64,000 nucleotides of DNA from an uncultured Lachnospiraceae bacterium (GCA_900554415.1 USGU01000008.1:1-64000); one strand, 5' to 3'. Counted from the stretch's first letter, positions 9,160-17,725 are shown. Program-made: numbers and translations. The notes: generated by a model not told the origin, from the sequence alone.

Positions 9160-10128
9160 ATGAGCAGAATCGAGCAGGAAATACATGGTATTATAGACAG
9201 TTTGATAAGTGATTACGATAAAGACAGACCAATTGATAAAATGAATAATCTGGGAAACCAGCCTGACAAAGAGAAAATTACGGATATCATTGACAAGCTT
9301 TTCAAAATTATGTATCCGGGGTATTTTCGTGACCGCTCGCATAAAGTCTATGATATGCGTAATTATACAACCATGCTTATTGAAGATGTGATGTATCGTC
9401 TGAATCAGCAGATAAAAACAGCACTCCGGTTTAGTCCTGAAAATAAGGAAAAAGAGGATACATTCTTTGAGGATGAGGCAGAACGCCTTTCTGTTGCATT
9501 TTTTAAGAAAATTCCAGAAATCAGAACATATCTGGACACAGATTTACAGGCAGCCTTTGACGGAGATCCGGCGGCTTATTATAAAGACGAAATTATTTTG
9601 GCATATCCTGGTTTTTATGCAATTACAGTAAACCGGATTGCCCATGAACTTTTTATACTGGGAGTTCCGATGATTCCGAGAATTATGACAGAACATGCAC
9701 ACAGTCTTACAGGAATTGACATTCATCCGGGTGCAACTATTGGCAAATATTTCTTTATTGATCATGGAACGGGTATTGTTATCGGAGAAACAACAGAGAT
9801 TGGTGAACATGTGAAGATATATCAGGGTGTTACATTAGGTGCACTTTCTACCAGAGGCGGACAGAGTCTTCGCGGAGTAAAGAGACATCCAAAACTGGAG
9901 GATAATGTGACTATTTACGCGGGTGCTTCTATTTTAGGTGGAAATACGGTAATTGGAGAAGGTGCTGTAATCGGAAGTAACGTATTTATCACCAATTCAG
10001 TTGAGCCGGGAGCACGTGTAAGTATCAAGAATCAGGAATTGCATATTAAAATGGGTCAGAAGTCTGTGGTGGAGAAGTGTAATCTGGAGCAGGAAGAACC
10101 ATGGGAAACTGATGACTGTAAGGCTTAA
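9160..10128 (+). CDS. cysE: Serine O-acetyltransferase (CysE/EpsC type)
   Basis: This enzyme makes O-acetylserine from serine and acetyl-CoA, the first step of cysteine synthesis. An N-terminal helical region (to about residue 165) precedes a left-handed beta-helix of hexapeptide repeats. The family motifs are present: the ITVNRIAHEL helix, GIDIHPGATIG, FIDHGTGIVIGETTEIG, YQGVTLGA and RHPKLEDNVTIYAGA. At 322 residues it is the longer EpsC-like form common in Clostridia. An ATG at 9139 is also open, but GGGAGG at 9147-9152 sits correctly only for the ATG at 9160, so I use the latter. It has its own promoter and no linked cysK. Confidence 0.9.
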   Translation: MSRIEQEIHGIIDSLISDYDKDRPIDKMNNLGNQPDKEKITDIIDKLFKIMYPGYFRDRSHKVYDMRNYTTMLIEDVMYRLNQQIKTALRFSPENKEKEDTFFEDEAERLSVAFFKKIPEIRTYLDTDLQAAFDGDPAAYYKDEIILAYPGFYAITVNRIAHELFILGVPMIPRIMTEHAHSLTGIDIHPGATIGKYFFIDHGTGIVIGETTEIGEHVKIYQGVTLGALSTRGGQSLRGVKRHPKLEDNVTIYAGASILGGNTVIGEGAVIGSNVFITNSVEPGARVSIKNQELHIKMGQKSVVEKCNLEQEEPWETDDCKA

Positions 10129-10212
10129 ACCATATGAAAGTCAAAATAAGAAAAGAAGAGCAGGCTATTAGAGAAAAGTATATTTTCATACAAAACATTA
10201 CAAGTTTGCGAC

Positions 10213-10241
10213 TTGAAACCATTATTAGCAAATGTTATAAT
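10213..10241 (+). promoter_or_regulatory. Extended -10 promoter of the V4R-GGDEF operon
   Basis: TTGAAA (10213-10218), a 17-base spacer and TATAAT (10236-10241) with an upstream TG (TGTTATAAT). It falls inside what would be the N-terminal codons if the longest open frame were used, which argues that translation starts downstream at the TTG at 10297. Confidence 0.75.
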
Positions 10242-10296
10242 GGTTATTGATAAACAAAATGCTCTCTGGTATGTAGGGCAAATGGGAGGACACAAT

Positions 10297-10836
10297 TTGA
10301 AAAGTAATATTTTTTTGGAGAATACTCCGAAGTTTACCTTTGAGGACTATATGTCCTTTAATAAAGAATCGCGTGGAAATATGGGAGATATGCTTCCGGT
10401 TCAAGTATACCGTCTGCTGGAATATTCGCTGAGAGAAGAATTGGTGGAACGGTTGGGAAAGGATGCTCAGATTGATATTTTCCGAAAAGCAGGATATCGT
10501 GTGGGAGTTTATTTTGTAAACCATTTTCTGGATATGACACTTTCCCTGAATCAATTTGTAGCACAGCTTCAGCAGAAGATGGAGGAAATGAAGATAGGTG
10601 TACTCAGATTGGAGCAGATTGATGAGACGGCTGGGAAGTTTGTCCTTACTGTCGCAGAAGATGCGGATTGTTCGGGGCTTCCGGTCCTTGGACAGACTGT
10701 ATGTAACTATGATGAAGGTTTTATTGCTGGAATTTTATCTACTTATACAGGAAAGCCATATACAGCTATAGAAGTAGACTGCTGGGCCACTGGAGACAGA
10801 GTGTGCCGGTTCCGGGCAGAAGTGCATCAGGATTAG
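10297..10836 (+). CDS. V4R (4-vinyl reductase-like) domain protein, possible sensor
   Basis: A 179-residue soluble protein whose C-terminal half matches the V4R domain, seen in BchJ and in the sensor parts of XylR/DmpR-type regulators, where it binds small hydrophobic molecules. Conserved cysteines stand out: ADCSG, TVCNYDEGF, EVDCWATGDRVCRF. The start is chosen as TTG 10297, with GGGAGG at 10284-10289 seven bases before it; the frame is open further upstream but that part contains the promoter. The next gene, 27 bases on, encodes a GGDEF protein, so V4R probably senses a ligand and controls the cyclase. The ligand is unknown. Confidence 0.78.
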   Translation: MKSNIFLENTPKFTFEDYMSFNKESRGNMGDMLPVQVYRLLEYSLREELVERLGKDAQIDIFRKAGYRVGVYFVNHFLDMTLSLNQFVAQLQQKMEEMKIGVLRLEQIDETAGKFVLTVAEDADCSGLPVLGQTVCNYDEGFIAGILSTYTGKPYTAIEVDCWATGDRVCRFRAEVHQD

Positions 10837-10863
10837 AAGAGAAGGAGAAGAATCATATATCAT

Positions 10864-11784
10864 ATGGAAAATCGGGATAATCGAAATTGTGAATTATTAT
10901 TTGAGTATCTTCGAAGCATTTTATACGACTCCGAGATTCGTACTTTGGACATAGAGACTTTGGATGAACCCTTCAGAAAGCTGGGGATGGGTCTGCAGTA
11001 TTTAGAAGAAGCGGTCAAAGAAATGAAGTCCTATACTGCTGATTTGGCAGTTGGCAATTTGTCAGGAGCGTATCCTGCAAGGGAAAATTTTCTGTGTGAG
11101 AATTTGAAAAGCCTGCATGCCAATCTGAATCATCTGACACTTCAGGCGAAGCTGGTGGCAGCAGGAGACTATTCCCAACAGGTTTCGTATATGGGAGAAT
11201 TTTCTGATGCATTTAATACTATGATAAAGCAGCTCCGAGAACGGGATGAACTGCTGAAGCGTGAGGCTGAAAGAGAAAAGGAGAGGGCAGACAGCCTGTC
11301 AGACCATGCATATATGGACTCCCTTACTTATATAGGAAATCGGTATTATTTTGAGGAACAGATGACAGCTTTGTTAAATCAGCAGGAGCCGTTCATTCTG
11401 TGTTATCTGGACTTAGACCATTTGAAATATGTCAATGACAGATATGGACATATAGAAGGTGATAAGTACTTAAAATATTTTGTAGAAGTAGTGAAAAAAC
11501 GGATTCGGGACGGTGATATTTTCGCCAGAATTGGTGGAGATGAGTTTTGCATTATTTTTCAGAAATGTGAAAAGCAAGTTGTACAGAAGAAGATGGAAGA
11601 TATTTTGACTGAATTTCAGAATACAGACTGTAAAGATTACATTGCAGGTTTCAGTTATGGGATTCTGGAAGTGCTGAAGTCGGAAAATGTACCAGGTATC
11701 GGTGAGGTTTTAGAAGCAGCAGATGCAGTAATGTATGAGCAGAAACGAATGCGTAAGAAAGAATACAAAAAAGAACTGGAATAA
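10864..11784 (+). CDS. GGDEF diguanylate cyclase with HAMP-like N terminus
   Basis: A 306-residue protein without a signal peptide or membrane helix. Residues about 30-140 form two amphipathic HAMP-like helix pairs (VGNLSGAYPARENF..., AAGDYSQQVSYMGEFSDAF...), then a coiled linker (LRERDELLKREAEREKERAD), then a GGDEF domain (about 150-300) with RIGGDEF and DLDHLKYVNDRYGHIEGD intact, so it should make cyclic-di-GMP. It is co-transcribed with the V4R gene. The only good ribosome site (AGAAGGAGAAG) is unusually far, about 15 bases, from the ATG. A terminator follows. A soluble HAMP stack suggests signal relay from a partner, fitting the V4R protein. Confidence 0.87.
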   Translation: MENRDNRNCELLFEYLRSILYDSEIRTLDIETLDEPFRKLGMGLQYLEEAVKEMKSYTADLAVGNLSGAYPARENFLCENLKSLHANLNHLTLQAKLVAAGDYSQQVSYMGEFSDAFNTMIKQLRERDELLKREAEREKERADSLSDHAYMDSLTYIGNRYYFEEQMTALLNQQEPFILCYLDLDHLKYVNDRYGHIEGDKYLKYFVEVVKKRIRDGDIFARIGGDEFCIIFQKCEKQVVQKKMEDILTEFQNTDCKDYIAGFSYGILEVLKSENVPGIGEVLEAADAVMYEQKRMRKKEYKKELE

Positions 11785-11804
11785 TTGAATTGAGATAAGA
11801 TGGA

Positions 11805-11833
11805 AAAGGATATCTGGAAAGGATATCCTTTTT
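11805..11833 (+). terminator. Rho-independent terminator of the V4R-GGDEF operon
   Basis: AAAGGATATC and GATATCCTTT form a perfect ten-base stem with a seven-base loop, followed by further Ts. It starts 20 bases after the stop codon. Confidence 0.88.
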
Positions 11834-11855
11834 GTCTGACAAAATTTTATTTATC

Positions 11856-11871
11856 TGTTGAAAATTCAACA
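11856..11871 (+). promoter_or_regulatory. Dyad operator upstream of hcp (CRP/FNR-like placement)
   Basis: TGTTGAAAATTCAACA consists of seven-base half-sites TGTTGAA and TTCAACA around a two-base centre. Its centre (11863.5) is about 41.5 bases before the start expected from the -10 box at 11893, the classic class II activator position. The half-site spacing is shorter than a standard FNR box, so the regulator is not identified. Confidence 0.6.
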
Positions 11872-11892
11872 TTAATTTGGTAAAGGATTTTT

Positions 11893-11898
11893 TATAAT
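11893..11898 (+). promoter_or_regulatory. -10 element of the hcp promoter
   Basis: A perfect TATAAT without a recognisable -35 box at the right distance. The missing -35 and the dyad at 11856-11871 together suggest an activator-dependent promoter. Confidence 0.6.
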
Positions 11899-11950
11899 GC
11901 AGATGTAATACGAAATCCACAAAATGTTATTGTATGAGGAGGACAACAAT

Positions 11951-13552
11951 ATGAATCAGAAAATGTTTTGCTTTCAGTGTGAACAGACTGCCGGCTGCGC
12001 AGGGTGTACAGGGGCAGCAGGTGTCTGTGGGAAAAAGGCAGATACCGCAAAGCTTCAGGATAAGCTGACCGGAGCACTGATTGGAATTGCCAGAGCATGT
12101 GATGGTAACGAACATTTAATTTCCGAAGCTACAGATAAATTAATGATAGAAGGACTGTTTACCGCAGTAACCAATGTCAATTTTGATAATGAAACCATTC
12201 AGAAGCTGATGGACAGAATAGAAGAAGAAAAAAGAAACTGTATTCCAATGTGTTATGAATGTGAATCTCCTTGTGGGAAAAATAATGATTATGATATGGA
12301 ATTGCTCTGGAATGCACCGGAAGATATCCGTTCACTTAAATCTCTGATTTTATTCGGAATCAGAGGAATGGCAGCTTATGCATATCATGCGGCTGTACTT
12401 GGTTATACAGATAAAGAAGCGAACCGCTTTTTCTATAAGGCACTTTTTGCAATTGGGATGGACTGGGGCATGGATGAACTGCTGCCAATCGTTATGGAAG
12501 TGGGAGAAGTCAATTTAAAATGCATGGCACTTCTTGATAAGGCAAATACAGAGACCTACGGAAATCCAAGTCCGGTAGAAGTACCGCTTATGGTAGAAAA
12601 GGGACCATTTATTGTAATTACGGGTCATGATTTATATGATTTGAAACAGCTTCTGGAGCAGACAGAGGGAAAAGGAATCAATATCTATACTCACGGTGAA
12701 ATGCTTCCGGCACATGCTTATCCGGAGCTGAAGAAATACAAACATCTGAAAGGAAATTTTGGAACCGCATGGCAGAACCAGCAGAAAGAATTTGCTAATC
12801 TTCCGGCGCCGGTTCTGTTTACAACCAACTGTCTCATGCCGCCAAAGGAAAGCTATGCAGACCGTGTATTTACCACAGAAGTGGTAGAATTCCCGGAAAT
12901 GGTGCATATTGGAGAAGATAAGGATTTTACACCGGTTATCGAAAAGGCACTGGAACTTGGCGGATATGCAGAGGATACCCAGTTTACCGGAATTAATGGC
13001 GGAACAAAGGTGATGACCGGATTCGGACACAATGCAGTACTTTCTGTAGCCGATAAGGTTGTGGAAGCAGTGAAAAATGGAGACATCAAGCATTTCTTCC
13101 TGGTTGGTGGATGTGATGGAGCGAGAGCAGGAAGAAATTATTATACAGAGTTTGTAAAACAGACACCGGCTGACAGTGTGATACTCACACTTGCATGCGG
13201 AAAATACCGGTTTAATGATTTAGACCTTGGAACTGTGGCAGGACTTCCACGTATCATGGATATGGGACAGTGTAACGATGCATACAGTGCAATTCAGGTG
13301 GCAGTGGCACTGGCAGAGACATTTGGCTGTGGTGTTAATGATCTGCCATTATCCATGGTATTATCCTGGTATGAGCAGAAAGCGGTCTGCATCCTGCTGA
13401 CACTGTTACACCTTGGAATCCAGAATATTTTATTAGGGCCAACACTGCCTGCATTTATTTCGCCAAATGTTTTGAACATACTGGTAGAAAATTATAATAT
13501 CGGTGTGATTTCTACACCGGAAGAAGATTTAAAGAAGCTACTTCAGAAGTAA
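11951..13552 (+). CDS. hcp: Hybrid cluster protein (hydroxylamine/NO reductase)
   Basis: A 533-residue cytoplasmic Fe-S protein that reduces nitric oxide or hydroxylamine and protects anaerobes from nitrosative stress. The N-terminal cubane ligands read CFQC...C...C (cysteines at 7, 10, 19, 26; CxxC-x8-C-x6-C). Hybrid-cluster regions follow: CYECESPCG (about 105), FTTNCLMPP, FLVGGCDGAR and TLACGKYRFN. The GAGGAGG ribosome site places the start at 11951 rather than at an ATG nine codons earlier. It appears monocistronic, with a likely activator-controlled promoter. No Hcr reductase gene adjoins it. Confidence 0.96.
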   Translation: MNQKMFCFQCEQTAGCAGCTGAAGVCGKKADTAKLQDKLTGALIGIARACDGNEHLISEATDKLMIEGLFTAVTNVNFDNETIQKLMDRIEEEKRNCIPMCYECESPCGKNNDYDMELLWNAPEDIRSLKSLILFGIRGMAAYAYHAAVLGYTDKEANRFFYKALFAIGMDWGMDELLPIVMEVGEVNLKCMALLDKANTETYGNPSPVEVPLMVEKGPFIVITGHDLYDLKQLLEQTEGKGINIYTHGEMLPAHAYPELKKYKHLKGNFGTAWQNQQKEFANLPAPVLFTTNCLMPPKESYADRVFTTEVVEFPEMVHIGEDKDFTPVIEKALELGGYAEDTQFTGINGGTKVMTGFGHNAVLSVADKVVEAVKNGDIKHFFLVGGCDGARAGRNYYTEFVKQTPADSVILTLACGKYRFNDLDLGTVAGLPRIMDMGQCNDAYSAIQVAVALAETFGCGVNDLPLSMVLSWYEQKAVCILLTLLHLGIQNILLGPTLPAFISPNVLNILVENYNIGVISTPEEDLKKLLQK

Positions 13553-13559
13553 AATAGGA

Positions 13560-13590
13560 TACATAATTTCTCCTGATTTTCCACATACTA
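13560..13590 (+). promoter_or_regulatory. Candidate sigma-G promoter of spoVT
   Basis: TACATA (13560-13565), an 18-base spacer and CATACTA (13584-13590). The -10 matches the forespore sigma-G consensus CATWHTA in full and the -35 matches TGHATR at five of six positions. Bacillus spoVT is sigma-G dependent, so the match is in the right place. Experimental mapping would be needed. Confidence 0.55.
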
Positions 13591-13630
13591 CCCATATAGT
13601 ATAAATATGGAAAGTATGCAGGAAACAGGA
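13571..13630. repeat. Long nested inverted repeat before spoVT
   Basis: Nested arms CATACT (13584)/AGTATG (13613) and CCATAT (13592)/ATATGG (13605) surround a seven-base centre. Weaker flanking arms TCCTG...TTTTCC and GGAAA...CAGGA extend the symmetry over about 60 bases. No U-run follows, so it is not a normal terminator for hcp. It covers the sigma-G-like -10 and the start region, suggesting an operator, perhaps for SpoVT itself. Confidence 0.55.
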
Positions 13631-13644
13631 GGAATTATACACGT

Positions 13645-14193
13645 ATGAAAGCAACAGGTATTGTCCGGCGGATTGATGACCTTGGGAGAGTCGTGATTCC
13701 AAAGGAAATTCGAAGAACCCTGCGGATCCGTGAAGGGGATCCGATGGAAATATATACGGACCGGGAGGGGCAGATTATTCTAAAAAAATATTCTCCACTG
13801 GGTGAAATGGGAAATTTTGCGCAGTCTTATGTGGAGAGCCTGGCTCAGACCACCCGTTTTTTTGTCTGTATTACAGATACGGAACAGGTGCTTGCGGCAG
13901 CAGGACCGGGAAAGAAAGAATTTCTGGAACAGCCTGTTACAAGGCAACTTAGAGAAGCAATTGTAAGACGAGAAAATTTCCAGGCACAAAGTGGGGAAAA
14001 ACGGTTTCTGAAGGTGACACCGGAACAGGAAGATGGATACTTAAGTCAGGTAGTGTGTCCCGTGATTTCGGAAGGGGATGCAATCGGAGCTGTCGTAATT
14101 CAGACAAAAGAAGGAAAAGGAAGTATAAGCGAAATGGAAAGAAAGCTTGCATCCTGCGCAGCACTTTTTCTTGGTAAACAGATGGAGCAATAA
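13645..14193 (+). CDS. spoVT: Stage V sporulation protein T (AbrB-like forespore regulator)
   Basis: A 182-residue transcription factor that tunes forespore gene expression during sporulation. Residues 1-50 are a swapped-hairpin AbrB DNA-binding domain (MKATGIVRRIDDLGRVVIP, then EIRRTLRIREGDPMEIY), and residues 60-180 are a GAF-like domain, as in Bacillus SpoVT. The ribosome site AGGAGG is at 13627-13632. A terminator overlaps its stop codon, so it is transcribed alone. Its presence indicates a spore-forming lineage. Confidence 0.93.
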   Translation: MKATGIVRRIDDLGRVVIPKEIRRTLRIREGDPMEIYTDREGQIILKKYSPLGEMGNFAQSYVESLAQTTRFFVCITDTEQVLAAAGPGKKEFLEQPVTRQLREAIVRRENFQAQSGEKRFLKVTPEQEDGYLSQVVCPVISEGDAIGAVVIQTKEGKGSISEMERKLASCAALFLGKQMEQ

Positions 14194-14211
14194 AACTTGC
14201 TCCATTTTTTT
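14183..14211 (+). terminator. Terminator overlapping the spoVT stop codon
   Basis: TGGAGCAA and TTGCTCCA form an eight-base stem with loop TAAAAC, followed by seven Ts. The loop contains the spoVT TAA stop. Confidence 0.9.
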
Positions 14212-14256
14212 GTGTGTGTTAATATAGATGTTATGTTGTACGAAAGGAAGAACACC

Positions 14257-15993
14257 ATGAAATCTTTACTAAAATATTTAAAGAAATATAAAAAGGAATC
14301 GATTCTGGCACCGCTGTTTAAAATGTTGGAAGCGTCTTTTGAATTGCTGGTTCCGCTCGTCATGGCATCCATTATTGATGTGGGAATTGAAGGCGGGGAT
14401 ACAGGATACGTTGTTCGTATGTGCCTGATTATGATAGCACTTGGTCTGATAGGACTGGTATGTTCCGTGACGGCCCAGTATTTTGCGGCAAAGGCAGCGA
14501 CTGGCTTTACCACAGAATTACGATATGTATTGTTTGGACATATTCAGAAATTCAGCTATACCGAGATGGACCATCTTGGTACTTCAACACTGATTACAAG
14601 AATGACCAGTGATTTGAATCAGATACAGACCGGTGTAAATCTGGTATTGCGTCTGTTTATGCGTTCCCCATTTATTGTATTCGGTGCTATGATTATGGCA
14701 TTTACGGTGGACGCCACGGCGGCACTTGTTTTCGTGGTTGCAATTCCGCTGTTGTCCGTGATTGTATTTGGAATTATGCTTGTCACCATGCCTTTATACA
14801 AGAAGGTCCAGAGCTATCTGGATAAGGTACTCCTTGTAACGAGAGAAAATTTAACAGGTGTTCGTGTGATTCGTGCATTTCACAAAGAGGAAAGCGAACA
14901 GAAGCAGTTTGAAGATACGAATGAACTGTTGACAAATGCCCAGAAATTTGTGGGAAGAATTTCAGCACTTTTGAATCCACTGACTTATATTATTGTAAAT
15001 GCGGCAATCATGGGACTGATTTATATCGGTGCTATCCGGGTAAATATCGGGCTGCTTACGCAGGGGCAGGTTGTGGCACTGGTTAATTATATGTCGCAGA
15101 TTCTGATTGAACTTGTGAAGCTTGCTAATCTGTTGATTACAACGACTAAGGCTATTGCATGTGGAAACCGCGTCGCAAGCGTACTTGCAGTTGAAAATTC
15201 CATGAAAAATGGAAAAGATACGTTGCAGGAAGTGACAGAAGAACCTATGGTGGAATTCCAGCACGTATCCCTGGTCTATAAGGATGCGGGAGAGGCAGCT
15301 CTTTCTGATATTTCCTTTTCTGTAAAGAAAGGTGAAACCGTAGGAATCATCGGAGGAACAGGTTCCGGAAAAACATCACTGGTTCACCTGATTCCAAGAT
15401 TTTACGATGCTACAGAGGGAAAAGTAGTTATTGCTGGAAAAGATATCAAAGATTATGAAGTGGAGAATCTGCGGAAACATATGGGAATTGTTCCGCAGAA
15501 GGCAGTTTTGTTTAAAGGAACCATCGAGGAAAATTTGCGATGGGGGAATCCAGATGCAACCAAAGAAGATTTGGAAGAGGCACTGGAAATATCCCAGTCC
15601 AGAGAGTTTGTTGAGGCGAAAGAAGACAAGTGGCAGTTCCAGATTGAGCAGGGAGGAAAGAACTTATCCGGCGGACAGCGTCAGCGTCTGACTATTGCAA
15701 GAGCACTGGTGCGCCAACCGGAGATTCTGATTTTGGACGATAGTGTGTCTGCACTGGATTTCGCAACAGATGCAAAGCTGAGACATGCACTTGGAGAAAT
15801 GAAGAAGAAACCAACCTTATTTATCGTTTCCCAAAGGGCATCATCTCTTTTGCAGGCGGATAAGATTCTGGTACTGGATGACGGAAAGCTGGTAGGATGT
15901 GGCAGACATGAGGAACTGCTGAAGTCGTGTGATGTTTATCAGGAAATCTATTATTCCCAGTTTCCGAAGGAGGATGAGAACGATGCAGAATAA
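14257..15993 (+). CDS. ABC exporter half-transporter, degenerate-site subunit
   Basis: A 578-residue membrane exporter subunit: six transmembrane helices (residues 1-310) and a C-terminal ATPase domain. Walker A GGTGSGKT and signature NLSGGQRQR are intact, but the catalytic glutamate after Walker B is aspartate (LILDDSVSALD) and the switch histidine is glutamine (IVSQRAS). That pattern marks the subunit carrying the non-hydrolysing site of heterodimeric exporters such as TM287/288 and BmrCD. Start ATG 14257 follows GAAAGGAAG; an upstream in-frame codon at 14197 lies in the terminator. It overlaps the partner gene by 11 bases. The exported compound is unknown. Confidence 0.9.
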   Translation: MKSLLKYLKKYKKESILAPLFKMLEASFELLVPLVMASIIDVGIEGGDTGYVVRMCLIMIALGLIGLVCSVTAQYFAAKAATGFTTELRYVLFGHIQKFSYTEMDHLGTSTLITRMTSDLNQIQTGVNLVLRLFMRSPFIVFGAMIMAFTVDATAALVFVVAIPLLSVIVFGIMLVTMPLYKKVQSYLDKVLLVTRENLTGVRVIRAFHKEESEQKQFEDTNELLTNAQKFVGRISALLNPLTYIIVNAAIMGLIYIGAIRVNIGLLTQGQVVALVNYMSQILIELVKLANLLITTTKAIACGNRVASVLAVENSMKNGKDTLQEVTEEPMVEFQHVSLVYKDAGEAALSDISFSVKKGETVGIIGGTGSGKTSLVHLIPRFYDATEGKVVIAGKDIKDYEVENLRKHMGIVPQKAVLFKGTIEENLRWGNPDATKEDLEEALEISQSREFVEAKEDKWQFQIEQGGKNLSGGQRQRLTIARALVRQPEILILDDSVSALDFATDAKLRHALGEMKKKPTLFIVSQRASSLLQADKILVLDDGKLVGCGRHEELLKSCDVYQEIYYSQFPKEDENDAE

Positions 15994-17725
15994 AAAGAGT
16001 CAGAGTGAGACGATAAAGAAAGTATTCCGTTATCTGGGAAAATATCGAATTTTTGTAGTGATTTCGATTTTGATGGCAATGGCAAGCGTTGCACTTACCC
16101 TTTATGTTCCGAAACTTACCGGAAATGCTATTGATTATATCATCGGGCCGGAGCAGGTAGATTTTACGAAGGTTTTTCAGATTTTAATAAAAATCGGAGT
16201 GGCAACGCTTCTGATTGCACTTGTGCAGTGGATTATGAATATCTGCAATAATAAGATGACCTATCAGGTGGTGCAGGACATTCGAAACGAGGCATTTGAA
16301 AAGCTGGAAATCCTTCCACTGAAATATATTGACGGACATCCTCACGGTGAGATTGTGAGCCGCGTAATTGCTGATGTAGACCAGTTTGCTGACGGTCTTC
16401 TGATGGGATTTACCCAGGTGTTTACGGCAGTGGCTACGATTATCGGAACCTTAGGGTTTATGCTTTCTATCAATGTTAAAATTACGATGGTGGTAGTACT
16501 CATTACACCGGTGTCATTTCTGGTTGCCAATTTTATTTCCAAACGAACGTTTTCTATGTTTAAGCTGCAGTCAGAGACAAGAGGAAGACAGACCGGACTG
16601 ATTGATGAAATGATTGAAAATCAGAAAGTAGTACAGGCATTTGGAAAGGGCGAAGATGTGCTGCAGGAGTTTGGAGAAATCAATGAAGAACTGAGAGCCT
16701 GCTCCTTAAAAGCAATTTTCTTTTCTTCTCTTACAAATCCGTGTACCCGTTTTGTAAACAGTCTGGTGTATACAGGAGTTGGATTTACCGGTGCATTAGC
16801 GGTCATTCGCGGTTATATGAGCGTAGGACAGTTGTCCTGCTTCTTAAGTTATGCAAACCAGTATACGAAGCCGTTTAATGAGATTACCGGTGTCATTACA
16901 GAACTTCAGAATGCCATTGCCTGCGCACAGCGTATTTTTGACTTAATCGAAGAAGAACCACAGATTCCGGATGCAGTGGATGCAGTGGACTTAACAGATA
17001 TTTCCGGTGAAGTAGAGATTAAGAATGTCTGCTTCTCTTATTTGCCGGAGCAGAAGCTAATTGAGGACTTTAACTTACACGTACAGCCGGGACAGAGAAT
17101 TGCGATTGTAGGGCCTACGGGATGTGGAAAGACTACACTCATTAATCTCCTTATGCGTTTTTATGAGGTAAAGAGTGGTCAGATTTCGGTGGATGAAGTT
17201 GATATCAGGGACATGACCAGAAAGAGTCTCCGTACCGGTTATGGTATGGTGCTTCAGGAAACATGGCTGAAGTCCGGCACTATCCGGGACAATATTTGCA
17301 TGGGAAGACCGGATGCGACAGAAGAGGAAATGCTGGCTGCATCAAAGGCAGCTTATGCAGATGCCTTTATCCGCAGACTTCCACAGGGATATGATACGTA
17401 TATTTCCGAGGATGGTGGAAATCTGTCTCAGGGACAGAAGCAGCTTTTGTGCATTGCGAGAGTCATGCTCAGTAATCCGAAAATGCTGATTCTGGATGAA
17501 GCAACTTCTTCCATTGATACTAGAACTGAGATGAAAATCCAGGAGGCTTTTGCCAAATTGATGGAAGGCAGAACAAGTTTCATTGTTGCACACAGACTTT
17601 CTACGATTAAAGAAGCGGATTTGATTCTGGTTATGCGGGATGGAAAGATTATTGAACAGGGCAGTCATGAGACATTGTTGAAACAGGGCGGATTTTATCA
17701 GCAGCTTTACCAAAGTCAGTTTTAG
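15983..17725 (+). CDS. ABC exporter half-transporter, catalytic subunit
   Basis: The partner of the previous gene: 580 residues, six transmembrane helices, then an ATPase domain with Walker A GPTGCGKT, Walker B LILDEATSSID (catalytic glutamate present) and switch IVAHRLST. Its signature is the altered NLSQGQKQL, again as in TM288, so the consensus ATP site uses this subunit's Walker motifs and the other's LSGGQ. ATG 15983 has AAGGAGG ten bases upstream and lies within the end of the first gene. Multidrug or lipid/peptide export is the usual role. Confidence 0.9.
   Translation: MQNKKSQSETIKKVFRYLGKYRIFVVISILMAMASVALTLYVPKLTGNAIDYIIGPEQVDFTKVFQILIKIGVATLLIALVQWIMNICNNKMTYQVVQDIRNEAFEKLEILPLKYIDGHPHGEIVSRVIADVDQFADGLLMGFTQVFTAVATIIGTLGFMLSINVKITMVVVLITPVSFLVANFISKRTFSMFKLQSETRGRQTGLIDEMIENQKVVQAFGKGEDVLQEFGEINEELRACSLKAIFFSSLTNPCTRFVNSLVYTGVGFTGALAVIRGYMSVGQLSCFLSYANQYTKPFNEITGVITELQNAIACAQRIFDLIEEEPQIPDAVDAVDLTDISGEVEIKNVCFSYLPEQKLIEDFNLHVQPGQRIAIVGPTGCGKTTLINLLMRFYEVKSGQISVDEVDIRDMTRKSLRTGYGMVLQETWLKSGTIRDNICMGRPDATEEEMLAASKAAYADAFIRRLPQGYDTYISEDGGNLSQGQKQLLCIARVMLSNPKMLILDEATSSIDTRTEMKIQEAFAKLMEGRTSFIVAHRLSTIKEADLILVMRDGKIIEQGSHETLLKQGGFYQQLYQSQF

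Noticed and set aside
11804..11818. Shared 15-mer GAAAAGGATATCTGG at about 11803 and 21895
   Set aside because: One or two such matches are expected by chance in 64 kb; flanks do not match and one copy is just a terminator arm.
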